DNA of 60,538 nucleotides from Verrucomicrobiota bacterium (GCA_018239715.1 JAFEGW010000001.1:173684-234221), one strand, 5' to 3'. Shown: positions 19,484 through 29,222, counted from the stretch's first letter. Notes: a model not told the origin generated them from the letters alone. A program made the numbers and translations.

Positions 19484-19518
19484 AAGGGGAAGAATCGCTT
19501 AGAGCGATTCTTCCCCTT
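19484..19518 (+). terminator. strong hairpin terminator after autotransporter 2
   Basis: A perfect 16-bp stem, AAGGGGAAGAATCGCT and its complement, with a 3-base TAG loop, seven bases after the stop codon. The sequence after it is T-rich (CTATTAAATATTTT). Confidence 0.8.
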
Positions 19519-19552
19519 CTATTAAATATTTTAATATCAACTGAATTTTCTT

Positions 19553-19581
19553 TTGCTATCTCTTCTCTATCGTGATATATT
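19553..19581 (+). promoter_or_regulatory. predicted extended -10 promoter for pnp
   Basis: TTGCTA, 17-base spacer, TATATT, with TG one base before the -10 (extended -10 form). The expected start site is near 19588, giving a leader of about 134 bases before the pnp ATG. That leader contains TTTTTGGC (19621-19628) and GCCAAAAA (19678-19685), able to close a long hairpin. Confidence 0.5.
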
Positions 19582-19587
19582 TCTCCC

Positions 19588-19725
19588 ATGAACCTACGCG
19601 CTCGTATCGGTAGAATAAATTTTTTGGCTAATCTTAGCTCTCTGCCTCGCATAGACAGCAAAGAATCGCCAAAAATACGGTCCGAGGGATGGGTTCTCTT
19701 ATTTAAACATCAAGAGGAACTATGA
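19588..19725 (+). CDS. possible 45-codon leader ORF of pnp
   Basis: The frame runs from ATG 19588 (MNLRARIGRINFLANL...) to a TGA that overlaps the pnp start as ATGA. It begins right at the predicted transcription start, so it would be leaderless, and it has no Shine-Dalgarno. No homology is recognised. It may be chance, or a short peptide that couples translation to pnp. Confidence 0.2.
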   Translation: MNLRARIGRINFLANLSSLPRIDSKESPKIRSEGWVLLFKHQEEL

Positions 19726-21836
19726 ATCATTATACCCGTACCGTCTCTGTCGCAGGTCGCGACCTTATTTTTGAAACCGGCAAAATGGCCCGCTTAGCTC
19801 ATGGAGCAGTGACCTTGCGCTCTGGAGACACCATCCTACTGGCCACCGCATGCCGCGGCGCTGTCCCTTCGGAAGAAACCGATTTTCTTCCCCTCCGCAT
19901 TGATTATATTGAAAAATTCTCTTCTACTGGAAAGACCCTCGGCGGTTTTATTAAACGTGAAGGGAAACCGACGGAACATGAGATCTTGGTCTCCCGTCTC
20001 ATCGACCGGCCTTTGCGTCCGATGTTCGAAGACGGCTACTTCCATGAATTACAAGTTTTAGCTTATGTGATCTCCTATGACGGCGTCCATATCCCCGACC
20101 CCCTGGCTATTTGCGCCGCCTCAGCAGCGCTGGTCCTTTCCGATATTCCACTCATTAAGCCTGTGGCCGGTGTTCGCGTCGGCATGATCGACGGCAAATT
20201 CGTGGTCAATCCTACCCTTCAAGAGATGGAAAAGTCGACATTGGATCTAATCTTAGCAGGAACCGAAGATGCCATCTTGATGATCGAAGGATATGCCGAC
20301 TTCTTGACCGAAGAGCAAATCCTCGACGCCGTAAACGAAGGACATGCAGCCATCAAAATTATCTGCGAAGCCCTTTCCGAATGGCAAAAGGTCATCGGCA
20401 AACCTAAAGTCCGTGAAAAGCTCCGCCTCCCTGCTCAGCCTCTCGTCGATGAAATGGACGTTCTTATCTCCCCTGATCTCAAAGCAGCATTCCGTATTAA
20501 AAGTAAGCAAGAGCGCAACGCCGCTCTCGATGCAGCCAAGGACAAAGTCAAAGAGATCTTCCTGCCTGAAGGCAAAGAGCATTCCCATTTAAAAGCCGAC
20601 GTCATGATGGCGTTTAAAAAGCTCCAAACTCAGTATATGCGCCAGATGGTCCTGGAAGAAAACGTCCGCGCAGACGGACGTAAAACCGATCAAATCCGTC
20701 CTATTACCAGTGAAGTGGGACTTCTTCCCCGTACGCATGGAAGCGCGCTCTTCACCCGGGGCGAAACCCAGGCGCTGGCCGTTTGTACCCTTGGCGGCGA
20801 GGTAATGGCCCAACGCTATGAAGATCTCAACGGCGATAAATACCGCCGGTTCTACCTACAATATTTCTTCCCTCCTTTCTCTGTCGGAGAAGTGGGACGG
20901 ATGGGAGCACCTGGACGCCGTGAAGTGGGCCATGGAAAACTGGCTGAGCGAGCACTCACTGCCGTGCTGCCGGCCCAAGAAGATTTCCCTTACGTCGTCC
21001 GCTTAGAGTCCAATATCCTGGAATCGAACGGTTCTTCTTCGATGGCCTCTGTCTGCGGAGGATGCCTCGCACTTATGGACGCGGGAGTTCCTATTAAGAA
21101 GCCTGTTGCAGGGATTGCCATGGGACTGCTGCTCGAGGGAGAAAAATTTGCGATCCTTTCCGACATCCTGGGCGATGAAGACTTTTTTGGAGACATGGAC
21201 TTCAAAGTTGCCGGCGATGAGCACGGGATTACCGCTTTCCAACTCGATATTAAAATTGAAGGGATTACTCATCAAATCATGAAAGCCGCCCTTGCCCAGG
21301 CTAAAGCAGGCAGGCTCCACATCCTGCACAAAATGCTGGAAGTCTGTGCCAAGCCGAAAGAACACCTTTCGCAATACGCTCCGCGCATTGAGACCGTCCA
21401 AGTCAAGCCTAGCAAGATCGGCACCATCATTGGTCCCGGCGGAAAACAAATCCGGGCGATTATCGAAGAGTCCGGCGCCGACATCGACATCGATGACAGC
21501 GGGATCATCAGCATCTCTGCCAACAGCCAAGATGCGATCCTTAAAGCCAAAGAACTTATTAACAACCTCGTTTCTGAGCTCGAGATCGGTAAGACCTATA
21601 CCGGTCAAATTGTCTCGATCAAAGACTTTGGCGTCTTTGTGAAGATCTTTGATAAAGAAGGGCTCTGCCATATCTCCGAATATGACCACCGCCGCATTGC
21701 CGACCTGCGCGACGTGTGCAAAGAAGGAGATAAAATCCAAGTCAAGGTGCTCGAAATTAACGATCGCGGCCAAGTTAGATTAAGCCGCAAAGCCTTGATC
21801 CCCTATCCTCAGCCAGCTCCTGCTGCCGGCGGATAA
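19722..21836 (+). CDS. pnp: polynucleotide phosphorylase
   Basis: PNPase degrades RNA 3'-to-5' with phosphate and is the core of the RNA degradosome. The 704-residue protein has two RNase PH-like domains (first with SGDTILLATACRG and FIKREGKPTEHEIL..RLIDRPLRPMF). The second has the active-site text LPRTHGSALFTRGETQALAV and SNGSSSMASVCGG. A KH domain follows with IGTIIGPGGKQIR (about 562-574), then an S1 domain near the end (GKTYTGQIVSIKDFGVFVKI). A GAGGAA ribosome-binding site precedes the ATG. Confidence 0.97.
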   Translation: MNHYTRTVSVAGRDLIFETGKMARLAHGAVTLRSGDTILLATACRGAVPSEETDFLPLRIDYIEKFSSTGKTLGGFIKREGKPTEHEILVSRLIDRPLRPMFEDGYFHELQVLAYVISYDGVHIPDPLAICAASAALVLSDIPLIKPVAGVRVGMIDGKFVVNPTLQEMEKSTLDLILAGTEDAILMIEGYADFLTEEQILDAVNEGHAAIKIICEALSEWQKVIGKPKVREKLRLPAQPLVDEMDVLISPDLKAAFRIKSKQERNAALDAAKDKVKEIFLPEGKEHSHLKADVMMAFKKLQTQYMRQMVLEENVRADGRKTDQIRPITSEVGLLPRTHGSALFTRGETQALAVCTLGGEVMAQRYEDLNGDKYRRFYLQYFFPPFSVGEVGRMGAPGRREVGHGKLAERALTAVLPAQEDFPYVVRLESNILESNGSSSMASVCGGCLALMDAGVPIKKPVAGIAMGLLLEGEKFAILSDILGDEDFFGDMDFKVAGDEHGITAFQLDIKIEGITHQIMKAALAQAKAGRLHILHKMLEVCAKPKEHLSQYAPRIETVQVKPSKIGTIIGPGGKQIRAIIEESGADIDIDDSGIISISANSQDAILKAKELINNLVSELEIGKTYTGQIVSIKDFGVFVKIFDKEGLCHISEYDHRRIADLRDVCKEGDKIQVKVLEINDRGQVRLSRKALIPYPQPAPAAGG

Positions 21837-21845
21837 ATAATTCTA

Positions 21846-21882
21846 AAAACCTCTGATAAATCCATTATCAGAGGTTTTTTTA
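21846..21882 (+). terminator. rho-independent terminator of pnp
   Basis: A 14-bp perfect stem AAAACCTCTGATAA/TTATCAGAGGTTTT with an ATCCA loop, then a T run. It begins ten bases after the stop. Confidence 0.85.
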
Positions 21883-21913
21883 TTCCCGCTCTTGCTATCA
21901 TATTTTTTACTTT

Positions 21914-22399
21914 ATGGCGGAGTTTTCATTAAGCCCTATCATAAAACCGCTCACTATTCCCTTAAATCGGTGTTTGGACCGCGCGACAGACTATGTCCTC
22001 AGCAAACATCCTGAGGCCTCGGGCGCCGATGTCAACCACGACTTGAAAGCCCTTGTTTTCGATGCCGCCAGCGCCATGATGGTCAGCACCATTGCTCTTG
22101 CTTATTTCAAAGCGATCTATTGGACAACGGCCTTAGTGCTGATCGCCGCCTTTTATCTCCTTCGGCGAGTCGTCGATGAAACGATGCCCAAAGAGGACAG
22201 CAAACCCGACCTCTTACAGCCTCTCCTAGATAAAACAAAAGATCTCGCAGGAAAAGCCGGCCTTGCACCTGCAGCTCCTTCTTTGAAAGAGAAAATCAAA
22301 CCGTATTTTTATCAAGGCGATGAAATTTTTATCGGGAAAGTCGTTCTTCTGAAAGTGACACGCCAGCCCCTTGCTAAGGTGCTGAAAATGATAGCTTAA
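21914..22399 (+). CDS. hypothetical membrane-anchored protein
   Basis: This 161-residue protein is not recognised. It has one long or two short hydrophobic segments at about residues 50-84 (VSTIALAYFKAIYWTTALVLIAAFYLL), followed at once by RR. An N-terminal cytoplasmic-looking part and a soluble C-terminal half rich in Lys and Pro complete it. No signal peptide is seen. It starts 32 bases after the pnp terminator and has no strong ribosome-binding site. Small proteins with a central bilobed hydrophobic domain are often Inc proteins in Chlamydiota, but here the evidence is weak. Confidence 0.65.
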   Translation: MAEFSLSPIIKPLTIPLNRCLDRATDYVLSKHPEASGADVNHDLKALVFDAASAMMVSTIALAYFKAIYWTTALVLIAAFYLLRRVVDETMPKEDSKPDLLQPLLDKTKDLAGKAGLAPAAPSLKEKIKPYFYQGDEIFIGKVVLLKVTRQPLAKVLKMIA

Positions 22400-22469
22400 G
22401 AGATTCTAACTCCTTGACATTAAAAATATTTAGACTGAGACTTGATCTCAAAAAAAGGCAGGAGGTCTT

Positions 22470-23147
22470 ATGGCAGCTGCTGCAGCCGCTCCCAAAGTCG
22501 AGTTAACACCCAATCAATCTTGGAACATTTTAAAAACGCTGGAGCTTTTAGATCATCCAGCACATGAGAATGACAAATTGACGTACACCCCTATATCCAT
22601 TAAATTAGGAACAAGCTCGGGTTATTGGCGATGGGGAACCGAACTCTACAACTCTTGGACCGGTGGAGAAGAAACTCCGAATATAGAGGCCCTTCCTCGT
22701 CTCATAGAAAAAGTTAAAGACTGCATTACTACCAATCAAACTATCATTGAGAGTCAAAGCGAGAGGACCAAATTCAGCGAACAAATTTCAAAAGCAGTGA
22801 CGGGTTTAGAAAGCTTAAAAAAGAACCAATACAGAGACCTGAGTAAAAAAGAAATACACATAGATAAAGCCATCGAATCCCTGAAATCTGCTCTACCAGT
22901 CTTTGAGCAGAAACGGCAAGAATGGATAGCCAGCCAATTACACGGGTCTAAAACCCGTTCTGCAGAAGACTCTGTACAAAAAGAAAAAGATACACGACTA
23001 GCACAGCTTGAAGAAGAAAACAAAACTTTGAGAGCCCAACTAGCTGCAACAGAAGTCTTAGGCGCTCCAAACTTTGACGGCATTCCTAAAGAGAAGCTTT
23101 GTGCTGCCATCCACCTTCTGGTGACTTATCTCGAAAAAAAAGCATGA
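22470..23147 (+). CDS. hypothetical coiled-coil protein
   Basis: This 225-residue protein is not recognised. It starts with an Ala-rich stretch (MAAAAAAPKVELTPNQSW). A globular part with aromatic residues follows (YWRWGTELYNSWTGG, about 57-71), then a mostly helical C-terminal half. A heptad-like coiled coil lies at about 168-195 (DTRLAQLEEENKTLRAQLAAT). It has no membrane segment or signal peptide. The ATG has an AGGAGG-type ribosome-binding site. It ends at a hairpin shared with the convergent ftsH. The layout would suit a structural or effector protein, but no function is claimed. Confidence 0.7.
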   Translation: MAAAAAAPKVELTPNQSWNILKTLELLDHPAHENDKLTYTPISIKLGTSSGYWRWGTELYNSWTGGEETPNIEALPRLIEKVKDCITTNQTIIESQSERTKFSEQISKAVTGLESLKKNQYRDLSKKEIHIDKAIESLKSALPVFEQKRQEWIASQLHGSKTRSAEDSVQKEKDTRLAQLEEENKTLRAQLAATEVLGAPNFDGIPKEKLCAAIHLLVTYLEKKA

Positions 23148-23148
23148 A

Positions 23149-23177
23149 AAAAGCCCTCAGAGATTCTGAGGGCTTTT
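23149..23177. terminator. bidirectional terminator between the coiled-coil gene and ftsH
   Basis: A 13-bp stem AAAAGCCCTCAGA/TCTGAGGGCTTTT with a GAT loop. A-rich on the left and T-rich on the right, it can stop transcription from both sides. Confidence 0.85.
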
Positions 23178-23181
23178 GTCA

Positions 23182-25893
23182 TTAGATCCCTTGAGGCTCG
23201 GGAGTATCAGAGACCTTAGGAAGATCACGGGCAGGAGCGGGGGCAGGAATCTTGCGGCTTAGCTCTTCTTCCGCTTTGAGGCGGGCCCGTTTCGTTTCGA
23301 TATTCCAAGTGCCATTCATGAGCTCTTCGACATCTTTCTTATCGAGGGTCTCAAACTCCATCAGCATCTCTGTCATGAGCTCGACTTTTTCACGGCTTGC
23401 TTTGACGATTTCAAGAGCTTTCTCATGGCCGTCATTGATGAGGCGGTAGACTTCGGCATCGATCTTCATGGCCGTCTCATTGGAATAGGTTTTAGAAGAG
23501 ACATTCGGCATGCCGAGGTAAGATCCGCCTTCCGATCTTTCATCAAAGGCAATGGTTCCGAGATCGCTCATCCCCCATTCGCAGACCATGCTGCGGGCTA
23601 GGCGTGTGGCTTGAGTGATGTCCATCTGAGCGCCGCTGGACATATCGCCGACAAAGATCTCTTCCGCAGCTCGGCCTCCCATTAAGACGGCCAGCTGGTC
23701 AATGAGTTCTTTTCTCCAATAGCTGAGGCGGTTTTTCTTCGGCATAAAGTGGGTCGCACCAAGAGAAAGTCCTCGTGGGATGATCGTCACTTTATCGACG
23801 GGGTCGGCATTTTTGACGACCAAGGCAACGATGGCGTGGCCCGATTCATGATAAGCGGTCGTACGCTTTTCATTTTCATCGATCTCTAAGCTGCGGCGCT
23901 CTTTACCATATTTGACCTTGTCGACGGCTTCCCGCGCTTCGGCAGCAGTCACAGCCGAACGGTTACGACGGGCGGCAAGAAGAGCAGCTTCATTGAGAAT
24001 ATTAGCCAGGTCGGCTCCCGAAGCTCCAGGCGTTCCTCGAGCAATTTCCATCAGGTCGACACTCGGATCGAGTTTGATCTTGCGGGCATGGACCTTCAAG
24101 ATCTCAAAGCGGCCTTTAATATCGGGCAGGTCGATGATAATGCGTCGGTCAAAGCGGCCCGGACGGAGCAGCGCTTTATCGAGGACGTCGGGGCGGTTGG
24201 TCGCAGCGATTAAGATGATTCCTTCGGTCGGATCAAAACCGTCCATCTCGACGAGGAGCTGGTTCAGGGTCTGCTCACGCTCATCATGTCCCCCTCCCAT
24301 GCCAGCGCCGCGATGGCGGCCGACAGCATCGATCTCGTCCATGAAGATGATGCAAGGAGCAAATTTACGGGCTTCGTTGAACATATCGCGGATACGGCTT
24401 GCGCCCACACCGACGAACATTTCGACGAAATCAGAACCGGAGATGAAGAAGAATGGACGATCCGCCTCGCCGGCAACCGCTTTAGCAATGAGTGTTTTAC
24501 CTGTTCCAGGCGCGCCGATGCAGAGCACCCCTTTAGGAATGCGGGCTCCTAGAGCTGTAAATTTACCGGGATCTTTGAGGAACTCGACGATCTCTTGGAG
24601 CTCTTCTTTGGCTTCGTCACAGCCAGCCACATCTTTAAAGGTAACTTTATTGCGGTCTTTAGAGAGAAGCTTGGCAGGAGATTTGCCGAAGTTCATGGCT
24701 CCGCTTCCTACCCCTTTCATTTGACGGGCAAAGATAAAGTAGAGCAAGAATCCTAAGAAAAGGAAAGGCAGGATGGTGAAGAGGTAGCTGAAGTAGTTCG
24801 GAGAAGGCTCTTCGCTTTTGAAAGTTTTTTCCAACACTAGCGTGCGGGGCTGGTCGGGCGCTCTAAAGACGGTTCCTTTGTTGGTCTGGAAAGCATCCCA
24901 TTCACTCTTAGCTTGAGAAAACCAATTGCTGAAGAGTTCAGGATTTTGTTTTTCCAAAGCACGAGAAGAAAGCTCTTGGTTATTGAAATACCAAATGACA
25001 TTGGCAACCGCTTGTCGGGCTTTGTCGAGCTGCACATCATTTTTAGCGCTATCATCTACAACTTGGTTGTATTGAGCGAGGTCAGCAAGGTAATTGCGGA
25101 CGGTGCGGAGCTGGACAAGGCGGGCATTATCGGTCTCGGTGTTCAAAGAGGCAATGATCGTTTTGAGCTGCGCCATCGCAGGGCCAAAAGCTGCGATCTG
25201 CTGCTGAGGAGTTTGCCCCGTCAGACTTAAGTTTTGCTCCAGTGTACGGAGCTGCTGCTTCATCTCTTCATTGCCAATCCCTAAAGCGGAGGAACGAAAG
25301 CCCTGGACCAGGGCGACGAGATCTTTCCCAAAAGCCTCAGCTTGATCGGCAGAGGGCGGGTAGCGGCGCGACAGTTCTGCAAATGAAACAATCGGCCTAT
25401 CGGAAAGCGATTTGACGACAATCGAATTTTCTCTGGAGGCTGTATCATAGAGAGGATCGACAACCCAATATCCGGCTGAAGGAACGGGAAGCCCGCTCAA
25501 ATGTAAAAACCAATCAGCAGATTCAGTGACATTTTTCTGAAGGGTCGATAGATCGTTTTGCAGCTGCTGCTTTTGCTCGGTGAGTTCGTTGTGGCTATTT
25601 AAAAGTTCAAGGTATTTGTAACGGGCTTTCGACTCATCGGACAGCCGGTCCCTGAATTTTCCTGTGAAGGTAACCAGGTTGTCGTTCTGCGCAATTTTGC
25701 GGCTTTCAGTCGGCTGGATTAAATCGAGGTCCACAAGAGACTCTACCTGATGGCTAAAAGCCACTTTGGCCGTTTGCTCCGTCGACATATTTTGGACTGT
25801 CATGAAAATAAGCAGCCCCGCCAACAAGAAAATGATGAATCCCCCTGGGAAACCTTTCCGTGGTTCGGGCCGAGATTTATTATCGTTGCTCAT
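23182..25893 (-). CDS. ftsH: ATP-dependent zinc metalloprotease FtsH, chlamydial long form
   Basis: FtsH removes damaged or regulated membrane and cytosolic proteins. The 903-residue protein has a first membrane helix at about 17-33, then an unusually long external region (about 35-365). A second helix follows at 369-388. The AAA module has Walker A GAPGTGKT (460-467), Walker B IIFMDEID (516-523) and the pore loop FVGVGASR. The protease has the zinc motif HESGH (682-686). E. coli FtsH has only about 70 residues between its helices, whereas the long insert is typical of Chlamydia. The Pro-rich C-terminus is variable. The long insert with several Gln-rich helices may bind a chlamydia-specific partner. 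Confidence 0.96.
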   Translation of the reverse strand: MSNDNKSRPEPRKGFPGGFIIFLLAGLLIFMTVQNMSTEQTAKVAFSHQVESLVDLDLIQPTESRKIAQNDNLVTFTGKFRDRLSDESKARYKYLELLNSHNELTEQKQQLQNDLSTLQKNVTESADWFLHLSGLPVPSAGYWVVDPLYDTASRENSIVVKSLSDRPIVSFAELSRRYPPSADQAEAFGKDLVALVQGFRSSALGIGNEEMKQQLRTLEQNLSLTGQTPQQQIAAFGPAMAQLKTIIASLNTETDNARLVQLRTVRNYLADLAQYNQVVDDSAKNDVQLDKARQAVANVIWYFNNQELSSRALEKQNPELFSNWFSQAKSEWDAFQTNKGTVFRAPDQPRTLVLEKTFKSEEPSPNYFSYLFTILPFLFLGFLLYFIFARQMKGVGSGAMNFGKSPAKLLSKDRNKVTFKDVAGCDEAKEELQEIVEFLKDPGKFTALGARIPKGVLCIGAPGTGKTLIAKAVAGEADRPFFFISGSDFVEMFVGVGASRIRDMFNEARKFAPCIIFMDEIDAVGRHRGAGMGGGHDEREQTLNQLLVEMDGFDPTEGIILIAATNRPDVLDKALLRPGRFDRRIIIDLPDIKGRFEILKVHARKIKLDPSVDLMEIARGTPGASGADLANILNEAALLAARRNRSAVTAAEAREAVDKVKYGKERRSLEIDENEKRTTAYHESGHAIVALVVKNADPVDKVTIIPRGLSLGATHFMPKKNRLSYWRKELIDQLAVLMGGRAAEEIFVGDMSSGAQMDITQATRLARSMVCEWGMSDLGTIAFDERSEGGSYLGMPNVSSKTYSNETAMKIDAEVYRLINDGHEKALEIVKASREKVELMTEMLMEFETLDKKDVEELMNGTWNIETKRARLKAEEELSRKIPAPAPARDLPKVSDTPEPQGI

Positions 25894-25920
25894 TATTTTA
25901 CCTTAACTTTAACCTTTAAA

Positions 25921-25949
25921 ATTAAACCACTAAAGAAGGTTTTCGTAAA
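25921..25949 (-). promoter_or_regulatory. possible promoter for ftsH
   Basis: On the minus strand: TTTACG, 17 bases, TTTAAT, about 28 bases before the ftsH ATG, which has AAGG as ribosome-binding site. Confidence 0.3.
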
Positions 25950-26002
25950 GGACTTCTACGAAGCCATCCTTCTATCTAATACAATCAGTTTTTTGAACTC
26001 TC

Positions 26003-26057
26003 TTATGAGGGTTCATAGGTGTACGTCTAGGCACACCATCCCTATTCCCCCTCATAA
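26003..26057 (-). other. predicted structured RNA element between tilS and ftsH
   Basis: The outer arms TTATGAGGG (26003-26011) and CCCTCATAA (26049-26057) pair perfectly. Inside them GGTGT (26018-26022) pairs with ACACC (26033-26037). It starts just after the tilS stop when read on the minus strand. No T run follows, so a plain terminator is less likely than an attenuator or processing site. Confidence 0.4.
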
Positions 26058-26059
26058 AC

Positions 26060-27016
26060 TTATATTTTTTTTATTGCAATACATCGTCCGCGAATTTCAA
26101 CCCATCGGCCCCCCGCGCCGACTTTTCGATGGAGTGTCCCTTTTTCCAAAATCTCATAGAGAGTTTGGAGAGATTCATGCGAAAGAAAAATTTTATTTTT
26201 TTCGCTCATTTTTTTTAAAAAAGCTTTGATTTCTACGGGTTCCAAAGGGTAGTGTTCGGAGAAGTCCACCCTTTTTTCTTCATGGTCCTCGACAAGGAGG
26301 GCCTCATATTTCTCCAGCTGGCGTGCGAGATAATCGGAGAGCTCCTCAGCCGATGCGCCTAATCGACGAAGGTTTTCACTGACCTCTTTTCCAAAATGTT
26401 CTTTGAGCTCAGGCAAAATCTGGGTTCTCATACGGGCTCTTAAATAACGAGGATCGAGGTTAGTGGGATCATCAAGGGCTTTAAGTTCCCTCCGAGCCAG
26501 CCACTCTTGGAGCGCTTTTTTTTCCAACCCTAGCAGCGGGCGCCATAGCTGCATCCCTTCATAAGGCGAGACCGAGGCCATGCCTTTGAGAGTCATTAAA
26601 GAAGCCCCTTCTAAGATCCGTTTTAACACTGTCTCAGATTGGTCATCCCCCTGGTGGCCTAAGACGAGAGCCTGGCAGCCGAGCTCCTGATAAAGCTCTT
26701 GAAAGAACGTCAGCCTCGCCTCCCTGGCAGCGTCTTCTTTCATAGGAATATTTTCTAAACGGCGCAAATAAAAGGGTAATTTTAGATTTTCGATGTCCTC
26801 TTTCAATCGATTTGCCTGCTCACTGCTTTCAGGCCGCCAGCCGTGATCGACATGGGCAACATGCAAGTCGAGGTCGAAAAAAAGGCGGCACTCCAAAAGA
26901 AGGTGTAAAAGAGCTAAAGAATCAGGTCCGCCTGAAAATCCCACTAGCAAAGGTTTCCCCGGGATATGATGGCGTGTGATAAAATCTTTAACTGTTTTAA
27001 GGATAGGATCGAACAT
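26060..27016 (-). CDS. tilS: tRNA(Ile)-lysidine synthetase
   Basis: TilS converts C34 of tRNA-Ile(CAU) to lysidine so that it reads AUA. The 318-residue protein has the PP-loop VGFSGGPDSLALLHLL (about 24-39), then HVAHVDHGWRPES and LVLGHQGDDQSETVL. The RYLRARMRTQILPEL segment of the family follows. It is shorter than the E. coli enzyme (about 430 residues), and the C-terminal part is brief. It lies upstream of ftsH as in Chlamydia. It starts only 32 bases from the divergent lptF. Confidence 0.93.
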   Translation of the reverse strand: MFDPILKTVKDFITRHHIPGKPLLVGFSGGPDSLALLHLLLECRLFFDLDLHVAHVDHGWRPESSEQANRLKEDIENLKLPFYLRRLENIPMKEDAAREARLTFFQELYQELGCQALVLGHQGDDQSETVLKRILEGASLMTLKGMASVSPYEGMQLWRPLLGLEKKALQEWLARRELKALDDPTNLDPRYLRARMRTQILPELKEHFGKEVSENLRRLGASAEELSDYLARQLEKYEALLVEDHEEKRVDFSEHYPLEPVEIKAFLKKMSEKNKIFLSHESLQTLYEILEKGTLHRKVGAGGRWVEIRGRCIAIKKI

Positions 27017-27048
27017 AGATCTACAATAATAACACGCTGTCGCATAAA

Positions 27049-28149
27049 ATGTCGCTCATGCCTACTGTATGGCGGTATTTACTCCGCAGCTACTTTCAAG
27101 TTTTCCTTATATGCATTGCGAGCTTTATTGCTGCTCTTTTCGTCATGCGGTTTAAAGATATTGCTGAATTTGCCACTCTGAACTCCAACGGCCTTTCCAT
27201 TTTTCTGTTCAGCCTTTACCAACTTCCCTATGTTCTGCCGGTCGCAATCCCTGTCTCGTGTGTGATCGCTTCCATGCTGCTTTTTCAGAAGATGAGCCAT
27301 AGCCAAGAGCTGACAGCGGTGAGAGCTTCAGGGATTAGCCTGCGGGCCCTCCTTTATCCTCTTTTTTTAGCGGGACTTTTCCTTTCCCTGATCAATTTTA
27401 CGATTGTCGCCGACATGGGTCCGCGGTGCCGCTTTTGGGCTAAAGAGCTCAGCTACCAGATGACCTCGAACAATCCTTTTTACATCTTTAATAAGATCAC
27501 GGATGGCAAGATGACCAATGCCTATGTGGAAATCCGAACGCTGAGAGGCGGCAATAAAGCGAAGGACGTTCTTTTAATCTTGAACAACCGGCAGCATCAG
27601 CGGCTGGGAGTCCTGACGGCAAAAGAACTCTCTATCGAGGGAATTGAGATGCAGGGTAAAGATGTGTCGATTATTTCCAGTGTGAGCGGCGAAGGCGCCG
27701 ATAACTATGACCACTTAGTGATTGAAAACCAAGAATCCATGTCGACCGAAGCGGCCAACCTATCGAACCTTCTCCATGATGCCAAATGGCACCTTCGCCC
27801 TGAATACATGAACTTCAAAGATTTGATGGTCCGACTCATGACCTCGCGGAGATCTTTTTGGTCCAATAGCTATTCTTTGGAAGTGAGCAGGCGGCTGTCC
27901 CTGGCCCTCACTCCGCTGGCCTTTACGCTTTTAGGCGCAGCCTTTGGAATGGAAATCGGACGTCAGCGTACGAAAAAAGGGATCTTATGGTCCGTTGCCT
28001 TGACGGCTCTATACCTTTCTGCTTTTATCGGGGCCAAAAGCATGAAACACTTCCCCAAAGCAGCTATCCTGCTGTATTTCTTGCCGTTCGTGATCATTGC
28101 CATCTTTTCAATCCGAAGCCTCCGGCGTGTTTCTAGAGGTATTGAATGA
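27049..28149 (+). CDS. lptF: LPS export permease LptF (YjgP family)
   Basis: With LptG and LptB this protein extracts lipopolysaccharide from the inner membrane. The 366-residue sequence has three N-terminal membrane helices (SYFQVFLICIASFIAALF onward, to about 115), a periplasmic beta-jellyroll region (about 130-270) and three C-terminal helices. The family text LTAVRASGISLRALLYP is present near residue 84-100. Two starts are possible, 27049 and 27058, and neither has a clear ribosome-binding site. It overlaps lptG by 4 bases (ATGA), so the two are translationally coupled. Confidence 0.9.
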   Translation: MSLMPTVWRYLLRSYFQVFLICIASFIAALFVMRFKDIAEFATLNSNGLSIFLFSLYQLPYVLPVAIPVSCVIASMLLFQKMSHSQELTAVRASGISLRALLYPLFLAGLFLSLINFTIVADMGPRCRFWAKELSYQMTSNNPFYIFNKITDGKMTNAYVEIRTLRGGNKAKDVLLILNNRQHQRLGVLTAKELSIEGIEMQGKDVSIISSVSGEGADNYDHLVIENQESMSTEAANLSNLLHDAKWHLRPEYMNFKDLMVRLMTSRRSFWSNSYSLEVSRRLSLALTPLAFTLLGAAFGMEIGRQRTKKGILWSVALTALYLSAFIGAKSMKHFPKAAILLYFLPFVIIAIFSIRSLRRVSRGIE

Positions 28150-29222
28150 TAAAAGTTTGGCAACGGTACTTTTTCCGGGAAATCTTAAAAGTTTTTTTCT
28201 TTTTCCTCTTCGGCTTCTTCTTCCTTTATTCCCTGATCGAATACTCGATGCATATGGATGATTTCTTCCAAAACCACCATTTCCAATTGCGGGAAGTTGT
28301 TCTCTATTATATCAATCAGCTTCTCAAACGGCTCGACTTCCTCCTTCCCATGGCCCTTTTGCTATCGACGATCAAAGTCCTCACCTCACTGAATGCCCGC
28401 AACGAATGGATCGTTTTGCAAGCCGCGGGGCTTTCAACCCGCAAATTGCTCCAGCCCTTTATGATCATCGCTTGCGCCTCATCCATCCTGGCCTATCTCA
28501 ACTTTGAATATTTTTTACCGTCTGCTCTCCGGCATATCGACGAGTTCCGCATTTCCCATTTTCATGGCTCTAAACTGGCACAGCGACGCGAGCTGATTCA
28601 TTTGATCCCGCTCAAAGACAACACCAAACTTCTTTATCAGTCGCATGATAAAGAGAAAAATGTCTTGTTTGACGTCCTGTGGATTAAAAGCCTCGATGAC
28701 ATCTGGAGGATTAAATATCTCAATGGCGACCCCGCAAATCCTACCGCGGAATATGTCGACCACATTGTCCGCAATTCATCAGGGTTTCTTGAAAAAAAAG
28801 AATCTTATCCCAAACTTTATCTTGCCGACTTAAAATGGCATCCCCGCATGGCCCGTAAAGGCTTGATCCCCTTTGACCAGCGGAGCATCACCGAACTTTA
28901 CAGGCTCCGATTCAAAACCAAAGTCAGCCCTTACGAAGTCCCTAAAATCGGGACCTCCCTCTCCTTTAAAGTCGCTATTCCTCTGATCTCCCCTCTCCTT
29001 GTCATCGCTTTAGCCCCTTTTTGCCTCGCTTACAGCCGCACACGCCATTTCTTCCTCATTTATGCATTAGGCCTCTTTGGGCTCTTTGCCTTCTATATGC
29101 TCCTCGATTCCCTGACCATCTTGAGCGATAACGGCGTGATCACGCCGACGATGGCTGTCTTTGTGCCTCTTGCCCTCTTTGCCTCCTTTTTTACATGGAG
29201 GTTTGCTCTAAAGAGTACATGA
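28146..29222 (+). CDS. lptG: LPS export permease LptG (YjgQ family)
   Basis: This is the partner permease to LptF. The 358-residue protein has the same three-plus-three membrane helix pattern around a periplasmic domain, with EWIVLQAAGLSTRKLLQPF near residues 83-101. Its ATG overlaps the lptF stop, and its own stop overlaps the following PAP2 start, again as ATGA. The lptFG pair next to tilS and ftsH is the arrangement in Chlamydia (the CT838-CT841 region). Confidence 0.9.
   Translation: MIKVWQRYFFREILKVFFFFLFGFFFLYSLIEYSMHMDDFFQNHHFQLREVVLYYINQLLKRLDFLLPMALLLSTIKVLTSLNARNEWIVLQAAGLSTRKLLQPFMIIACASSILAYLNFEYFLPSALRHIDEFRISHFHGSKLAQRRELIHLIPLKDNTKLLYQSHDKEKNVLFDVLWIKSLDDIWRIKYLNGDPANPTAEYVDHIVRNSSGFLEKKESYPKLYLADLKWHPRMARKGLIPFDQRSITELYRLRFKTKVSPYEVPKIGTSLSFKVAIPLISPLLVIALAPFCLAYSRTRHFFLIYALGLFGLFAFYMLLDSLTILSDNGVITPTMAVFVPLALFASFFTWRFALKST

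Noticed and set aside
22414-22442. TTGACA upstream of the coiled-coil gene
   Set aside because: The -35 is perfect but the sequence 16-18 bases further on (GAGACT region) is a poor -10, so no promoter is claimed.
25750-26229. 159-codon plus-strand frame covering the ftsH start, the ftsH-tilS gap and the tilS end
   Set aside because: It lies opposite two certain genes and has unlikely composition and no start signal.
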